Shown in pieces: positions 1-10,695 of a DNA stretch of 64,000 nt (position 1 is its first letter; each line of letters opens with the position of its first letter). The stretch comes from Hydractinia symbiolongicarpus (Eukaryota > Cnidaria > Hydrozoa > Anthoathecata > Hydractiniidae). The stretch spans positions 14,074,001 to 14,138,000 of the forward strand of contig NC_079883.1 of assembly GCF_029227915.1 (NCBI RefSeq), in the 5' to 3' direction. The notes under the pieces were generated by a model. The model had not been told where the DNA came from. It saw only the letters and a list, made by a program, of their open reading frames with translations, and did no database searches. The position numbers were made by a program, and so were the translations under genes.

Positions 1-2709
1 AATTTCAACCAAAGACTTGTTGGTTTTAATGCAGACGGCGCTAGTGTAAATATGGGAAGAAAAAAAGGTGAGGAAATCACGTTCTTACTAGCCTATTTCA
101 TCGACGCAAACTTACTGCGTTCTTGTCACGAAAACACGTCTGAATAATTTCTCATCATGGTCAAACAATGTTTTGAGAACGTTTTGTAAACATGCTGCAT
201 GAATTTTCTCTTCTTTTTCTTCAGAATTAATAAACAACACGTGCCTGACTTAACTATTACGACATCAATTTAAAAATAATCTTTTTTCTTAATACCCATT
301 GTGTCACTCTCCTTCAGCAAATATTACTGTTTGCGAATCTTTGCGAATCTTTTCTTCGCCCACTTTGCCGTCACACGGCAAGCACTTCTCCATGGAGTGC
401 AAGGCTCTTCTACGCGTTTCCAAATTTTCTTCTTCTTTATTCTTTTATCTTCTGTTCACAATAATCCTTCAGATATTCGGCTATCCGTTTCACTTCTTCA
501 TCTGTTCCGTTCTTTATCGATCCAATGTTTCCTCCTTTTCTTCCTACTACTTTCTCCACTTCCTCGCATTCCAGCACGTGTTCAGTTGTTTCCTCTGTCG
601 CTTTACATCCTTTGCACCTCCTTTCTACTCCTCCAAGATTTCTTCCTATATCCCACATTTCTAACCTCGTTCTTAACACCATCATCGCTTCCCTGACTCC
701 CAATCTACCAGTGTATAATAATAAATCTAAAAGACCAATACTCCAAACAATAAATCAATGTATCTCACAAATAGTGACTAATAATGACCATCAGTGTCCA
801 GTGAATGTACTTCTGTTCCTGCTTTCACTACACTCTATCAACTCTCAGCCCGTTTCTATACCACAATCAATCAATGTTTCAACCACAACCACAATAACCA
901 CTGTTCGTTTAACTCAGTGCAGTCACTACTTCCACTGTACAATGTTACTCATCAATGTTCAATAAATAAATGTTCAGCTCAAATCTCTCATGAATATTTT
1001 CGTATGAATATGTTTTTGTTTTAACATTTTGTTGTTGTTTTTTAAACATGTCGAAAATATTCTGTTACTACATAATAAAGAATATACTCCACGGGGAAGA
1101 GCTTTGGAATGTTGTTTAATGTTTTTAAATGTTCAAGAATTTTTCACCTGTTCGAGATTGATCTGGCGGCCACTTAATCATTATCAGTGTTCGCTACACC
1201 ACTCAACTTAGGGCCCAGGTTCTTTGATAGCTTATATGTTGTTTTGACTGCTGAAACGTCCCGGAAAGGGGTATTATTAACTAAATAATAACCAGTTGAT
1301 AATTAGTTTCAATCATGTTTCTTTTTTAAGGAGTTGGAGCATTAATCAAGGAAACTGCGCCCTGGGTCGAGGTTGTGCATTGTTTCAATCATCGCATTGA
1401 ACTTGCTATCAAGGATGCGTTTAACACTGTCAAAGCATTTCACGATGTCGACGAGCTTCTACTGAAGCTTTATTACTTATATCAGAAAAGTCCCAAAAGG
1501 CTTCAGGGACTCAGAAACTTCCCTGAAGCATTCGATGAAACAATTCCGAAGCCTGCTAAAGCATGCGGTACTCGTTGGATAGACCATAAGTTCAAAGCGA
1601 TGGTATGTGCTCTTCAAAACTACGGTGTGTATATGACCCACGTAGAGGAATTAGCTATCACAGATTCACAGCCTGAAAAACGTGCTGAGCTCAAAGGTTT
1701 TTTGAAAAAATGGAAAGAGGCTGCCATTCCATTCAATATGGCTATTTACTTAGATATACTATCCCCGATACGTCGTTTGTCTTTGAGCATGCAGTCTGAC
1801 GAGCACGATCCTGTCAAACAAGTTCGGCGTATCCAGGAATTTACTGCGACCATGGCCAAATTGAAAATAATTTTATTAGATACCCTGGACGGAAGTAGTG
1901 ATATAATGACACATCACAAGCGCTTCACAGATGAGGTTATTAATGACGAAGATGGAAGTGCAACGTACCAAAACATTAAGCTTTTCCGATACGATATAGT
2001 AAACAGCAGCGCTGAGACGAAATATCATGATCTTATCGTTCGTCTCGCTGACAGCATGGAAGAGAGGTTCGAAAATTTGTCAACATCGACCATCTTCAAA
2101 AATATCGTCTGTTTACTTGATGTTTCAACATGGCCAACTACTGTCACTCCTACTTTCGGGGAAGATCGCATTGATGAAATTCTTTTGGATTTCGAAAAGC
2201 TGTTGGAAAACAACGGATGTAACGTAGGCGAAGTAAAAAAAGAATGGATCTCTTTACAATCTCACATCATCCCTATTGTGATTAATAATCCTCGAGAGTA
2301 CTACTTGAAAGTATGGAAGAGGGTTTTCACAAACGAACACATTCGTAAGGATTGTGAAAACATCCTTCACATCATTGAAATATTGCTTTGTACCCCATTC
2401 ACGAATGCCAAAGTGGAGCGAGGCTTCTCCAGGATGGCGAGGGTGAAAAGTGATTTTCGAAGCCATCTCAGCAGGGACATGCTCGACGCTTGTTTGCGAA
2501 TAAATGAGGATGGTCCAGATATTTGTAATTTTGACCCTGATCCAGTCATTGATCATTGGTATACGGAAAAAGTGCGACGACTTGGATCATCGTCGCACAA
2601 GTATCCTAAAAAGAGAAAATCTACAACTACAACAAGTGATAGAGTGCAGGTTGATGACTTAGCCTCACTTGCACTCTCTGATATCGACTCTGATGAAGAT
2701 GAAGCATGA
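1..2709 (+). CDS. hAT-transposase-derived ZNF862-like protein, 3' part
   Basis: Two exons are seen, 1-67 and 1331-2709, joined GT-AG; 67 + 1379 nt is a whole number of codons (481 residues plus stop). Across the junction the reading continues as ...DGASVNMGRKKG / VGALIKETAPW..., a stretch typical of zinc-finger-protein-862-like genes. These are domesticated or active hAT transposases usually annotated as nuclear zinc-finger or E3 SUMO-ligase-like proteins. The RNase H-like core starts with the conserved D of NADGAS. The C-terminus (about 2390-2500) is a hAT dimerisation domain with TNAKVERGFSRM and SDFRSHLS, followed by a basic and then acidic low-complexity tail. The N-terminal zinc fingers and first exons lie left of the window. 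No stop or frameshift is seen, so the gene may be functional; whether it is host gene or transposon cannot be settled here. Confidence 0.85.
68..1330 (+). other. Intron of the hAT-derived gene
   Basis: GTGAGG donor at 68 and TTTTTTAAG acceptor ending at 1330. The splice keeps the protein frame and restores a conserved family motif. The intron contains a LINE 3' fragment on the minus strand (437-703); the rest holds nothing I can assign. Confidence 0.8.
437..703 (-). mobile_element. LINE 3'-end fragment (C-terminal CCHC knuckle)
   Basis: The minus-strand reading contains CKGCKATEETTEHVLEC, the C-x2-C-x8-H-x4-C knuckle found near the C-terminus of ORF2 in several non-LTR retrotransposon clades. 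It is preceded by REAMMVLRTRLEMWDIG, also typical of that tail. Only the last ~88 codons are present, as expected for a 5'-truncated insertion or a decayed copy. It sits antisense inside an intron of the hAT-derived gene. The clade cannot be decided from this tail. Confidence 0.6.
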
Positions 2710-2741
2710 AATCATTTTGTACATTTATTTAAAAACATTAT

Positions 2742-2747
2742 AATAAA
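2742..2747 (+). terminator. Polyadenylation signal AATAAA
   Basis: AATAAA lies 33 bases after the stop codon of the hAT-derived gene, on the same strand. It is the first canonical signal downstream and is followed by T-rich sequence. Confidence 0.5.
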
Positions 2748-2888
2748 AAACGTAACTGTTCGTTATAATTTTTCGTATCAAAACAAATCATTCTTGAGGT
2801 ATTTATATTGCACAATTGTAAATCAAAATTTGGCTGTAGACAAGAAAGTTAAGGCTGATAGTGTCACATTACGTTGTCGCTAAAAGCT

Positions 2889-2925
2889 ATCGTGTTTGGG
2901 GTTCACGATTTAAAACGTCCCCCAC
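2889..2925 (-). repeat. Dispersed 37-bp repeat, copy 1
   Basis: This stretch (core TTTGGGGTTCACGATT) is the reverse complement of 61137-61172, differing by about one substitution and one indel. The two copies lie 58 kb apart in opposite orientation. On the other copy it overlaps the end of a small cysteine-rich reading frame. Origin unknown; it may be a conserved piece of a transposon end. Confidence 0.6.
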
Positions 2926-3151
2926 TTGTCTATTCTAAAAGTAACGTGTGCAAAAACAGAAAATAGCGAATCGTAACCGTAAGAACGACTCGTGATTTCT
3001 AAAAAATTTTCGCCTGCTGCGCGCTATTTTTCACGAATCACTTATAAATTTTTATTTCGGACCCTGTAAAAGTGTGTTTGTTGCATCAAAATAATTTAAA
3101 ATACCGTATGGTACTTTATACAATTATTCCAAAGAAAATCCAATTCACGAA

Positions 3152-4272
3152 AAAGGACGACCGGGAAGAAAACCTGCCTTATCTGAAGAAGAAGGGAACA
3201 CTTTAGTTGAGTCGATTAGTCACCTTACGTCTTGGAAGTTTCCAATTGATTCTTTCAACATAAAACAGATAGTACACTTATAAAAAAACATTACAGTGAA
3301 GCAATTTAAGAATATCTGGCCTGGTAAAGATTGGTTGGCGGCTTTTATAAAACGTCACAACCTGACCAAACGGGTCTCCGACAATATCAAACTAGCACGA
3401 GCCGGAATTACACGTGAAGTAATAATAGATTTCTTTAATAATTTGAAACAATTTTATGACGAAAATCTTACACCAGACTGCCTCTTTAACTATGACAAAA
3501 CCAATGTAACAGACGAACCACACAACAAAGCTGTCATTGTACCCAGAGGTTTGAGATGGGTTGAGCGAAAAATTGACCATTCGAAATCTGCTGTGAGTAT
3601 CATGTTCGCTTGCTCCGCAGACGGAACTCTCTTGCCTCCCTTTGTTGTTTACAAATCGCAAAATGTTTACGAAGGTTGGACGGCAAATGGACCTACTGGT
3701 GCAAAGTACGATTGTTCAAAGAGTGGTTTTTTCGACCAACGGGCATTCGAGAGGTGGTTTTTTGAAGTTTTCCTCCTTCACGCTGTCACTAAACAAGGAA
3801 AAAAAGATCTTAATTGGTGACAATTTAAGTTCCCACTTCAGCGCTGATGTTATCCAGGCATGTGAAGAAAATAATGTGGTGAAAATAATTTGTAAGCCAC
3901 TCGATGTAGCTGTATTTAGACCCTCAAAACGTTTGTGGCGAACTGTTTTGGAGGAATGGCAGAAGGAAAGTCAAAAGAAAGGCTTTCCTCTCCTTCTTCG
4001 CCAATGGGTCAGTGGGATGCAGGAAAAAAAGAAAACATAGTAGCATGATTTACGGCACTGGATTATGGCCATTAAATCCAGGAGAAGTATTAAAACGTCT
4101 TCCGCATTTGTCACCATGTTGTCATCATGTTGATCCGCAATCCGACGACAATAGCTCTGATGACGATGAAGAAGTTCAATGGGAAGGTTGCGATCACTGT
4201 GATTTCTGGTATCACGCAAAGTGTTTAGGGAAAGTTTCAGCTACGCGATATTGTAAATGTGAAAGTACTTAA
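3152..4272 (+). pseudogene. pogo-family DDE transposase, broken
   Basis: The pieces read in order. 3152-3283 is an N-terminal stretch (GRPGRKPALSEEE...) ending at an in-frame TAA. 3296-3820 carries the start of the catalytic domain with the first catalytic D in LFNYDKTNV, then VPRG and DHSKSAVSIMFACSADG. A shifted frame from about 3800 has ILIGDNLSSHFS with the second catalytic D. A further frame has GTGLWPLNPGEVLKRLP, a typical end of pogo transposases. The last part (WEGCDHCDFWYHAKCLGKVS) looks like half of a PHD-type zinc finger, present as a tail in some pogo-like proteins. At least two frameshifts and one stop make it non-functional. No terminal repeats were identified. Confidence 0.8.
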
Positions 4273-5041
4273 GTTTTATGATGTGATATGTATATATCTT
4301 TATAATATACAATCGTATATAGTCAGATTGCCGAATCATTACGCATCTGTAATCATTACGCAGCTCATTTGAGTGTATTTTTCGCCGAAATGAACATAGA
4401 AACAGCAACAAAAAGAAGGCATTTATAAACTTAAGACATACCTTAAACTCTTTTAATAACTTAAATAGTTCATATTTCAATAAAACTTAAAAAAAACAAG
4501 TTATATAATGTGGTAGTCAAAGCAGCCAATATCAACTTTATCGCGACATCTTGATACTTTGTTCTACCATCTTTGTGCATGGGTAGAAATCTCATGCGGT
4601 CGCCGCTAATTGACCCTGGGTCCACAAACCTCTTGCCAATCATTATTTTAGGTATATTTTCCGTCTAGTATTCGTAAAAAAGTGTGCGTAATGAATTGTG
4701 AGCAATATGATCACTAGCGCTTTATTTGTTACTTGTACTGTATGATCAGCATGCAAAACTAGAAATATATCATCAGAAAGAAACTTATGACTTATGAATT
4801 TAGATTAAACTCCTACTTAGCTCAAACAAGCAGCACTGTATTCGTTACGTATTCTTTACACACGCTCACTAGAAATAATTATCCAAAGAGAAACCTATGA
4901 CCTATGATTTCAGATTAAAATCCCACTTAGTTTATTTTAAATAGCCAATCAAAACAGCACTGGCGCGTACTTATAGAAATTATTAAAGTATTTTTTTCTT
5001 TTCTTTTTCTTCTTCTATGAGCAAACAACGTGCAACTAAAT
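4273..5041. other. Intergenic, no feature seen
   Basis: AT-rich sequence between the two pogo remnants. I see no conserved coding stretch, RNA gene or clear terminal repeat here. Confidence 0.5.
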
Positions 5042-5612
5042 ATGGGTAAAAAAAGAGTTGGTAGTCGAAAGGTGCCAAAAAAACTTACAAATGCATGGAC
5101 AGAAAAGGACGTTCAGGATGCTTTGCACGAATTTGATTCAGTTCCTGGATCATCAGTTCGTGGTATTGCAAAGCGCTACAAAATAAACGAGGCGACGATA
5201 CGCTTCCGTTTAAATGGCGCGAAGGTGTTGAGCTTGGGAAAGCTGGTAGAAAATGCGTCTTTGATGTTAAAACGGAAAAAGCACTAGCAAAATGCATCTC
5301 AGTTGTGTGCAACCTTGGGTTTAGTCCCACAATGCTGGAAATTCAAGTAAATATATACAATTCTACAAGTTGAACTAAACTGCTGTGTATATGGAGCCGT
5401 GCAATTAAATATTTTTTTTTCGTTTTTTTTTCAAGGACTTAGTCATCCATTACATCTCTGCTAATAATATAAACACAGTTCAGTTTAAAGGTGGGAAGCC
5501 GGGATTTACAGTACAGTCCACATGTAAGCTTACGCTCAAAAACGCAAAAATAATTGCGTTCATTAAAAAAAACAATAGGATAGCAAGTTCCTTTCAAATT
5601 GCGCGAAAATAA
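5042..5612 (+). pseudogene. pogo/CENP-B-type transposase N-terminus (psq HTH)
   Basis: From the ATG at 5042 the reading has a basic start and then a psq-type helix-turn-helix (WTEKDVQDALHEFDSV..., SSVRGIAKRYKINEATIRFRL). A one-base shift near 5222 moves it to the frame LGKAGRKCVFDVKTEKALAKCI...PTMLEIQ, the usual continuation. A short 89-bp intron (GTAAAT at 5347, AAG at 5435) then leads to DLVIHYISANNINTVQFKGGKPGF...KLTLKNAK, which resembles the CENP-B-like second HTH region. It stops at 5610-5612 with no catalytic domain after it. It is a different copy from the pogo fragment upstream, because N-terminal parts lie downstream of C-terminal parts. Intron and frameshift are inferred. Confidence 0.6.
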
Positions 5613-6264
5613 TTGCTTCCTGTTAAAAAGAAAAGCATAGCAAGAAACATTGTTTAAAAACAATACTCTGCGCGAGAAAAAATTAAACGCAAAGGCCATT
5701 GAATTTTTATTTTTTTTAACAACGAAACTAATTATAGTAACACGATTTTAATCTCGATATATTTAAAAAACACAAGCTCTTTTAAAAAACAACAAATCCA
5801 ATGATTTAAATATTTAAAAAAAAAACTAATGCTACTTTTAAAACTTTTAACAATATTTCTTTATCGTCGAAACATATTTTTTAACATGCGAAACTTTTAA
5901 AAGTTCTTTTTATAAAAAGCAACGTTTAGCAACGCAAACGGAAAAAACCTACGTTCGGGACTTTTTCCTTCGCGATAAGATTTCGAAAACAAATTAAATT
6001 TTAAATGGAGCTAAACACAGTTTAGCTCATGTTAATTGCAGTTCCCAATACTTGATAGCTGCTATGCAGATGCATCATTTAGGGTACACAAGGTTGTCTT
6101 GCTCCCCCAAGGCATCTTTGTCTCAATTAACCAATCAAAGCTATGAGTCATAACTTGAAGCAACTTTCTTGTTGTTCATACTTTAGAGCAGGGGACTAAA
6201 GGTTTGGGTATAGTCTGACCATATTAGGTGGTTCTAAGGTAGCCAATCAACAATCTAGGGGCAC
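5613..6264. other. Spacer before Ngaro-A
   Basis: AT-rich; no gene seen. A small palindrome GAGCTAAAC-ACA-GTTTAGCTC lies at 6008-6028, near where the retrotransposon copy may begin, but the left end of that element could not be fixed. Confidence 0.4.
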
Positions 6265-6274
6265 CCTATAAATA
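6265..6274 (+). promoter_or_regulatory. TATA box of Ngaro-A
   Basis: CCTATAAATA, with a CCAAT-like GCCAATCAA about 25 bases upstream at 6242. The same decamer occurs before the gag gene of the second Ngaro copy (12075-12084), which supports a shared element promoter. Confidence 0.5.
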
Positions 6275-6315
6275 GGAGAGAGTTACTGTGATTTAGTTTC
6301 TCACAAGCTCGCATT

Positions 6316-7129
6316 GGGGCTCCATTCTATGCAGGTACTAGGACTTCTAACTCTGACATGTATGCCACTGTTAGTTTGCCTCCAATCCCCAAACATCTTG
6401 TAGAAAAGATTAAGAAGGGAGCGCACATTAATTTTGATTCTCTTCTGCCACCTTCTGCTGCGTCTTCCTGTGCTTCTCTTCCCATGATGGGTGAGGGTGG
6501 TGAATTTGACATTAACATTAGTAATATGGAGGGCACTCCTAGGATTTCGTAAGCTCAGAAGACCACTGGGAAAGGGAGGGTGAAAGATTTTAACTCCTGG
6601 GTGTCAGCATGGACAAATTATTTGAGGTGTGTTGTTTGTTTTCAACCCAACTTGTACATCAAATGTTGATGTATCAAACCGTAATAACTCAGTTTGCTTC
6701 ACAAATGTCTTCTCTTCTGTGTACGAATATGATCAACTGAATCATATGCAACTGGCCAACAACCCTGCTAGCGGCAGATGGGACGTGGTTGACGACACTT
6801 TGTTTAATATGTATCTTAGGGGTGCTCAGCCATCAACGTCGTTCACAAAGTCACTCCCATCCAGGTTAGGCAGGTGCTTTAGGTGTCAGGGCTCTGGGCA
6901 CTTTGCCGCACAATGCCCCAATAAATTCACTGGCCCAGCAGAATCATCAACACAGCTTCGGAATGTCCCAAGCAAATCATGGCCACCAGACAGACCTGCT
7001 TGCTTTTCCTTCAACAAAGCACTTCCTTGCCGACCAAACTGTTCCTATCCCCACTGTTGCCACTTCTGTCAGAAAAACCACCCCGTTATCTTTTGCCCAT
7101 CCAGGTCCTCTAAGCTCGGTCCCAACTAA
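6316..7129 (+). pseudogene. Ngaro-A Gag remnant
   Basis: It matches the second half of the Ngaro-B Gag (12147-13691) from its residue ~240 on: APF, PKHLVEKIKKG, GEFDINISNMEGTPRIS, then GRVKDFNSW. The N-terminal ~240 codons are absent; only about 50 bases separate the TATA box from the homologous part, so an internal deletion is likely. A TAA at 6550 and a shift near 6630 break the frame. The 6629-7129 part keeps the CCHC knuckle CFRCQGSGHFAAQC, a CCCH-like cluster (C-x8-C-x3-C-x3-H) and a final C-x2-C-x4-H-x4-C. These are nucleic-acid-binding modules of Gag. Confidence 0.8.
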
Positions 7130-9583
7130 TTTTTTCCCCATACCCTTATTTGTGCACACACCGGTTAAGGTTCGGGTTCTAAATAAGTTTTTGTTATCCC
7201 ACCCCAACAGGGATCTTGTAGATTTTATTGTATCAGGTTTTACCTACTGATTTAGGTTAGGATGCAGCCAGAACACTCCCTTAACCTCGTCTACAAGAAA
7301 TAACAAATCTGCTTTTACTTATTAGAATTTAGTTGATGAGGCAATTTTAAAGGAATTAAACAGAGGCCACACTGTGGGACCATTTGACTTTAAACCGTTG
7401 GATAACTTCCACTGTTCTCCTTTGGGCGCAGCACCTAAAAAAGATGGCACTGTCCGGGTAGTTCTTGACCTATCTTCCCCCAGAGGGTTTTCTATCAATG
7501 AGAGGATAAGCAAAGAAGACTTCTCTGTACAATACTCATCATTTGGTAAAGCAGTCAATATCATAAAATCTTTAGGCCCGAACTGCTACATGGCTAAATT
7601 AGACATAAAACACGCCTTTCGGTTATGTCCTGTACACACCGATGATTGGCATCTTTTGGGGTACCTATGGAAAAACAGATATTATTATGATGTGGTTCTG
7701 CCATTTGGTGGAAGATCCTCACCCTTCATTTTTAACAACTTTGCGGATCTACTAACATGGATTCCAATTGTTATTATACTTGTTACTAATTTAAAACACT
7801 ATCTTGACGACTTTATAACACCCCACTGCACTAAATCTCAATGCCAATACGTTGTTGATGCCATTATCCACACATTTTCATTAATTGGTGTCCCTCTGGC
7901 TGAAGAAAAAATTATTAGACCAGTACACTTAATCACTTATCTTGGTGTTGAAATTGACACCATCAATTTTGTTCTAAGGGGCTATTTCTTTCGCACACAA
8001 GAATCGGTTCTGAATGCTCCAAGTGCTCCAACTATCATTTCTTTGGTAATTTGGGGCATTCAGAATGGAATCTGGATGAACTCCTCGAGGAGCAGTTCAC
8101 TTGGAGCATTTAGAGCACTCAGAACTAATAATTTGACTTACTACGGTCAAAGCCTTCTTACTCCGAAAACCTATTTCTTTGGCTCACATTTTTTTCGCTA
8201 GTGAAACTCTTGCGGTGAAAAACCATTTTAAATACTTTACATATATAAATTACAAAACCACGGGAGACGTAACTTAATTATACGGAAAAATAAACAAACA
8301 GGACAGCTTCAAATGTAAACACAACTTGATTAAAAGTGAAAGCGCGATGTCATTTAACACTTCTTGCGAAGATTACGGTTTATATTTACAGAATATATGG
8401 GGAGGAAATGATGAAACAGGAGAATTATCTACGATAGATACACGCGCCATACGTCAGTCGCCGTCTCCACCGAAAAAAAAATTAAAAATGACTTTTAAAT
8501 TAAACAGGGTGGATAAAAAAAGTAACAAAAACAAGAAAAATAAAACAGGTGAAATAGTTGACCAAAGCGTGCCATCAACTGCTTGTACAACAGTGGAGGA
8601 TGAACCTACTCCAATTTATTGGAAACAAGAGACAACCAATATCTTTATTGGAAACAAGAGACAACCAATATCTTAATTGGATAATATGAGAAATCCATCG
8701 ACAAATTTAAAAATTTAAAGTATAAAGCAAAAGAAGTATGGCAAATTATAGCGCACGAAGTTAAAAAGGAATTGTTAAAGTTAAAGTATACAAATTTTGC
8801 ATCTTGGCAACAATGCAACTCAAGATGGTCACCGGAGCAGTTGGAGCAGTTGCAGCATACAGATTTGAATCTCAGGTATGAAAGAAATAGCCCCTAAGAT
8901 TACCTCATCAGAAATTTTGCAATCTCATGGAACAGTTGAGGAAATGGCACGGCAGGAAAAAATGCAAAAAAAGGGATTTATTATCATTAATAGGGTCACT
9001 TTCTTTCGCTTGCAAAGTGGTCAAGAGCGGCAGAATTTTCCTTCGACGTTTGATTGACTTGTCCACCAAAGTGGATAGGTTACATCATAATATCGACATT
9101 AGTGCAGAGGCTAGGAAAGACATAGAATGGTGGCTTGAATTCTTACCATCGTGGAATGGGGTTGCTTTATTTCACACAAACACCATTTTGTCTAGCAAAG
9201 TTGACCTGTTCACTGATGCCTCAGGAAGAGGACTAGGGGGATAGTATAATGGCCAGTGGTTCTCATTGGCCTTTTAATCTAAGCGCACTTATAGCATCAG
9301 CTTCCTTGAATTGTTAGCCATTGTTATAGCTACGTTTTGTTGGGGAGAAGGTTGGACAGACAACGAGGTGGTGTTAGGCACAGACAATGAAGCTGTTGTG
9401 CAAATCTGGCAGACAGGCTCATGCAAATGCAAAGATATAATGACATTAATCCGTCACTTATTCTTTTTTACCGCTCAACGTAACATAAATCTGTTGCTTT
9501 GTCATGTCCCAGGTTGTTCTAATATTTATGCAGATTTACTTTCTCGGTTGCAGGTGGGCAAGTTCAAAAAAGAATGCACGTAA
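6903..9583 (+). pseudogene. Ngaro-A reverse transcriptase/RNase H, interrupted
   Basis: The RT frame opens in the +1 frame inside gag, as in Ngaro-B (VRVLNKFLLSHPNRDLVDFIVSGFTY), then has a stop and a shift. 7374-7977 carries SPLGAAPKKDGTVRVVLDLSSPRG, KLDIKHAF, LPFGGRSSPF and the active-site YLDDF. At 7978 it is cut by a 917-bp TIR element. It resumes at 8898 with LPHQKFCNL...GRKKCKKRDLLSLIGSLSFACKVV, then RNase H motifs FTDASGRGLGG, LELLA, GTDNEAVVQIW and YADLLSRL. Further breaks lie at 9241-9243 and near 9280. Non-functional relic. Confidence 0.85.
7978..8894. mobile_element. 917-bp TIR element in Ngaro-A (Harbinger-like, non-autonomous)
   Basis: It starts GGGGCTATTTCTTTC and ends with the exact reverse complement (15-bp perfect TIR). 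TAA flanks both sides (7975-7977 and 8895-8897), the 3-bp TWA target duplication of PIF/Harbinger elements. Removing it and one TAA rejoins the host RT. Inside, 8326-8860 reads as a short gene start with a basic region and then a Myb/SANT-like (trihelix type) domain (YEKSIDKFKNLKYKAKEVWQ, SWQQCNSRW). It is broken by a TAA at 8678 and follows a 33-bp tandem duplication (8614-8680). Near the left end, GTTCTGAATGCTCC is partly repeated in inverse at ~8080-8125. No transposase is present. Confidence 0.8.
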
Positions 9584-9822
9584 GCAGACAGGTGTCCCAC
9601 ATCCATTCCTTCATCTGTTTGGAATCTATTGAAAAGTCTGTGAATTATTACTTGTATTCTTCCATTTCACCAAACAACAGACTAACTTATCGTTCTGGGA
9701 TCTGGGCATACCAACAATTTTGTCAAAACGTCATGGTACCTATGATTCCTCTTAAAGAGTTAACTTTACAATTTTTTGTGTCGTACCTGGCAGATCCCAA
9801 TAAAGGGATCCCGAGGTGCTGA
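9574..9822 (+). pseudogene. Ngaro-A tyrosine recombinase, N-terminal half
   Basis: The reading SISPNNRLTYRSGIWAYQQFCQNV...LTLQFFVSYLAD matches the SAM-like N-terminal core-binding part of the Ngaro-B recombinase. It overlaps the RNase H frame in the -1 frame, the same relation as in Ngaro-B. It breaks off near 9816 after GIPR. The rest of the gene, starting with RDAFKFSTIKVYL, is found 13 kb away at 22806. Confidence 0.75.
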
Positions 9823-9852
9823 CACAAGTTGAGCTAATTTACCTCAGAACAT

Positions 9853-10695
9853 ATGAAGAAATTACAAAAAGATATTCGTTCTTACCAAATCGATATGGTA
9901 TGTGAGATACATGTTGAACCATCCGAATGGTGTAAATGTTTATTTTGTCGTACTATGCCAGTGAATCGTGAATGTTTGTGCTGCATTGAAATCGACGAAA
10001 TAAAGTTGAGATATATTTCTGGTGGTAAGTTTCAACTTTAGTGGGCATATTTTCTTGTTTTTGATGTGAAAATACATAATGCGCACACTATGTATGTTTT
10101 TTTTTTTTTTAGTCAAACTTTCTTCTATTTTGTTCAAATTCGACATGTGTCACTCAACACGAAGGGTTCAATGCTGTCTGTCTGAGCCCGCATGTGTTAT
10201 GGACTGCAATGGTCAGTCTCCATGACAGGGAAGAAGCATGGATACCTAATAAAGATAACGTTCCGAATCAGTAAACGACTTTTTTATTATTTTAAAAACA
10301 TATGCTAAAGTATACTCAACAAAATGTGACGTGTAAAATTGTACTCATGATATATGTCGAACAAAAATTATACTCAACATACTATAATATACTCAAAGTC
10401 AACATACTATAATATACTCAAAGTTATATACAGGTAACAAAATTCACAACTTCATTCCCGGTTTCTTTTATAGCACATATCGATACGCTGCATATCGCCA
10501 ATTTTCCTGGTTCGTCTATACGAAACTTGGAAGATACGTTTGAAGGATCATCCCGCCTGTGTTGTATCAAAGATAAGAGAAACATTTCCTGAAGCAAATG
10601 GGATCTACGTAAATTTTGATGGAGACGACAAGGGTGCTGATGGGCTATCTGAAGTAATCGAGGCATGGGAATACATGGCAAATGATGAAGAATGA
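9853..10695 (+). pseudogene. P2X7 intracellular-domain-like protein, probably broken
   Basis: Three blocks of a P2RX7_C-type domain appear in order. 9853-10024: HVEPSEWCKCLFCRTMPVNRECLCC. About 10113-10273: TCVTQHEGFNAVCLSPHVLWTAM. About 10476-10695: YRYAAYRQFSWFVYTKLGRYV, then after a stop and a one-base shift PACVVSKIRETFPEANGIYVNF and a final stop. In the mammalian P2X7 receptor this cytoplasmic module binds zinc through its cysteines and a histidine; stand-alone versions are abundant in invertebrate genomes with no known role. A GTAAGT donor at 10025 and a T-rich AG acceptor at 10112 are present, but the phases do not join cleanly. I call it a decayed copy with moderate confidence; sequence error is the alternative. 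Confidence 0.65.

Noticed and set aside
299-1024. Several plus-strand frames rich in S, F, H
   Set aside because: They are antisense to the LINE tail or simple-composition sequence inside the intron of the hAT-derived gene.
6003-6015. 13-bp AAATGGAGCTAAA also found at 20421-20433, a possible Ngaro terminal repeat
   Set aside because: It lies near the expected ends of two different Ngaro copies, but 13 bp in AT-rich DNA without further matching flank is not enough to claim the split direct repeats of this group.
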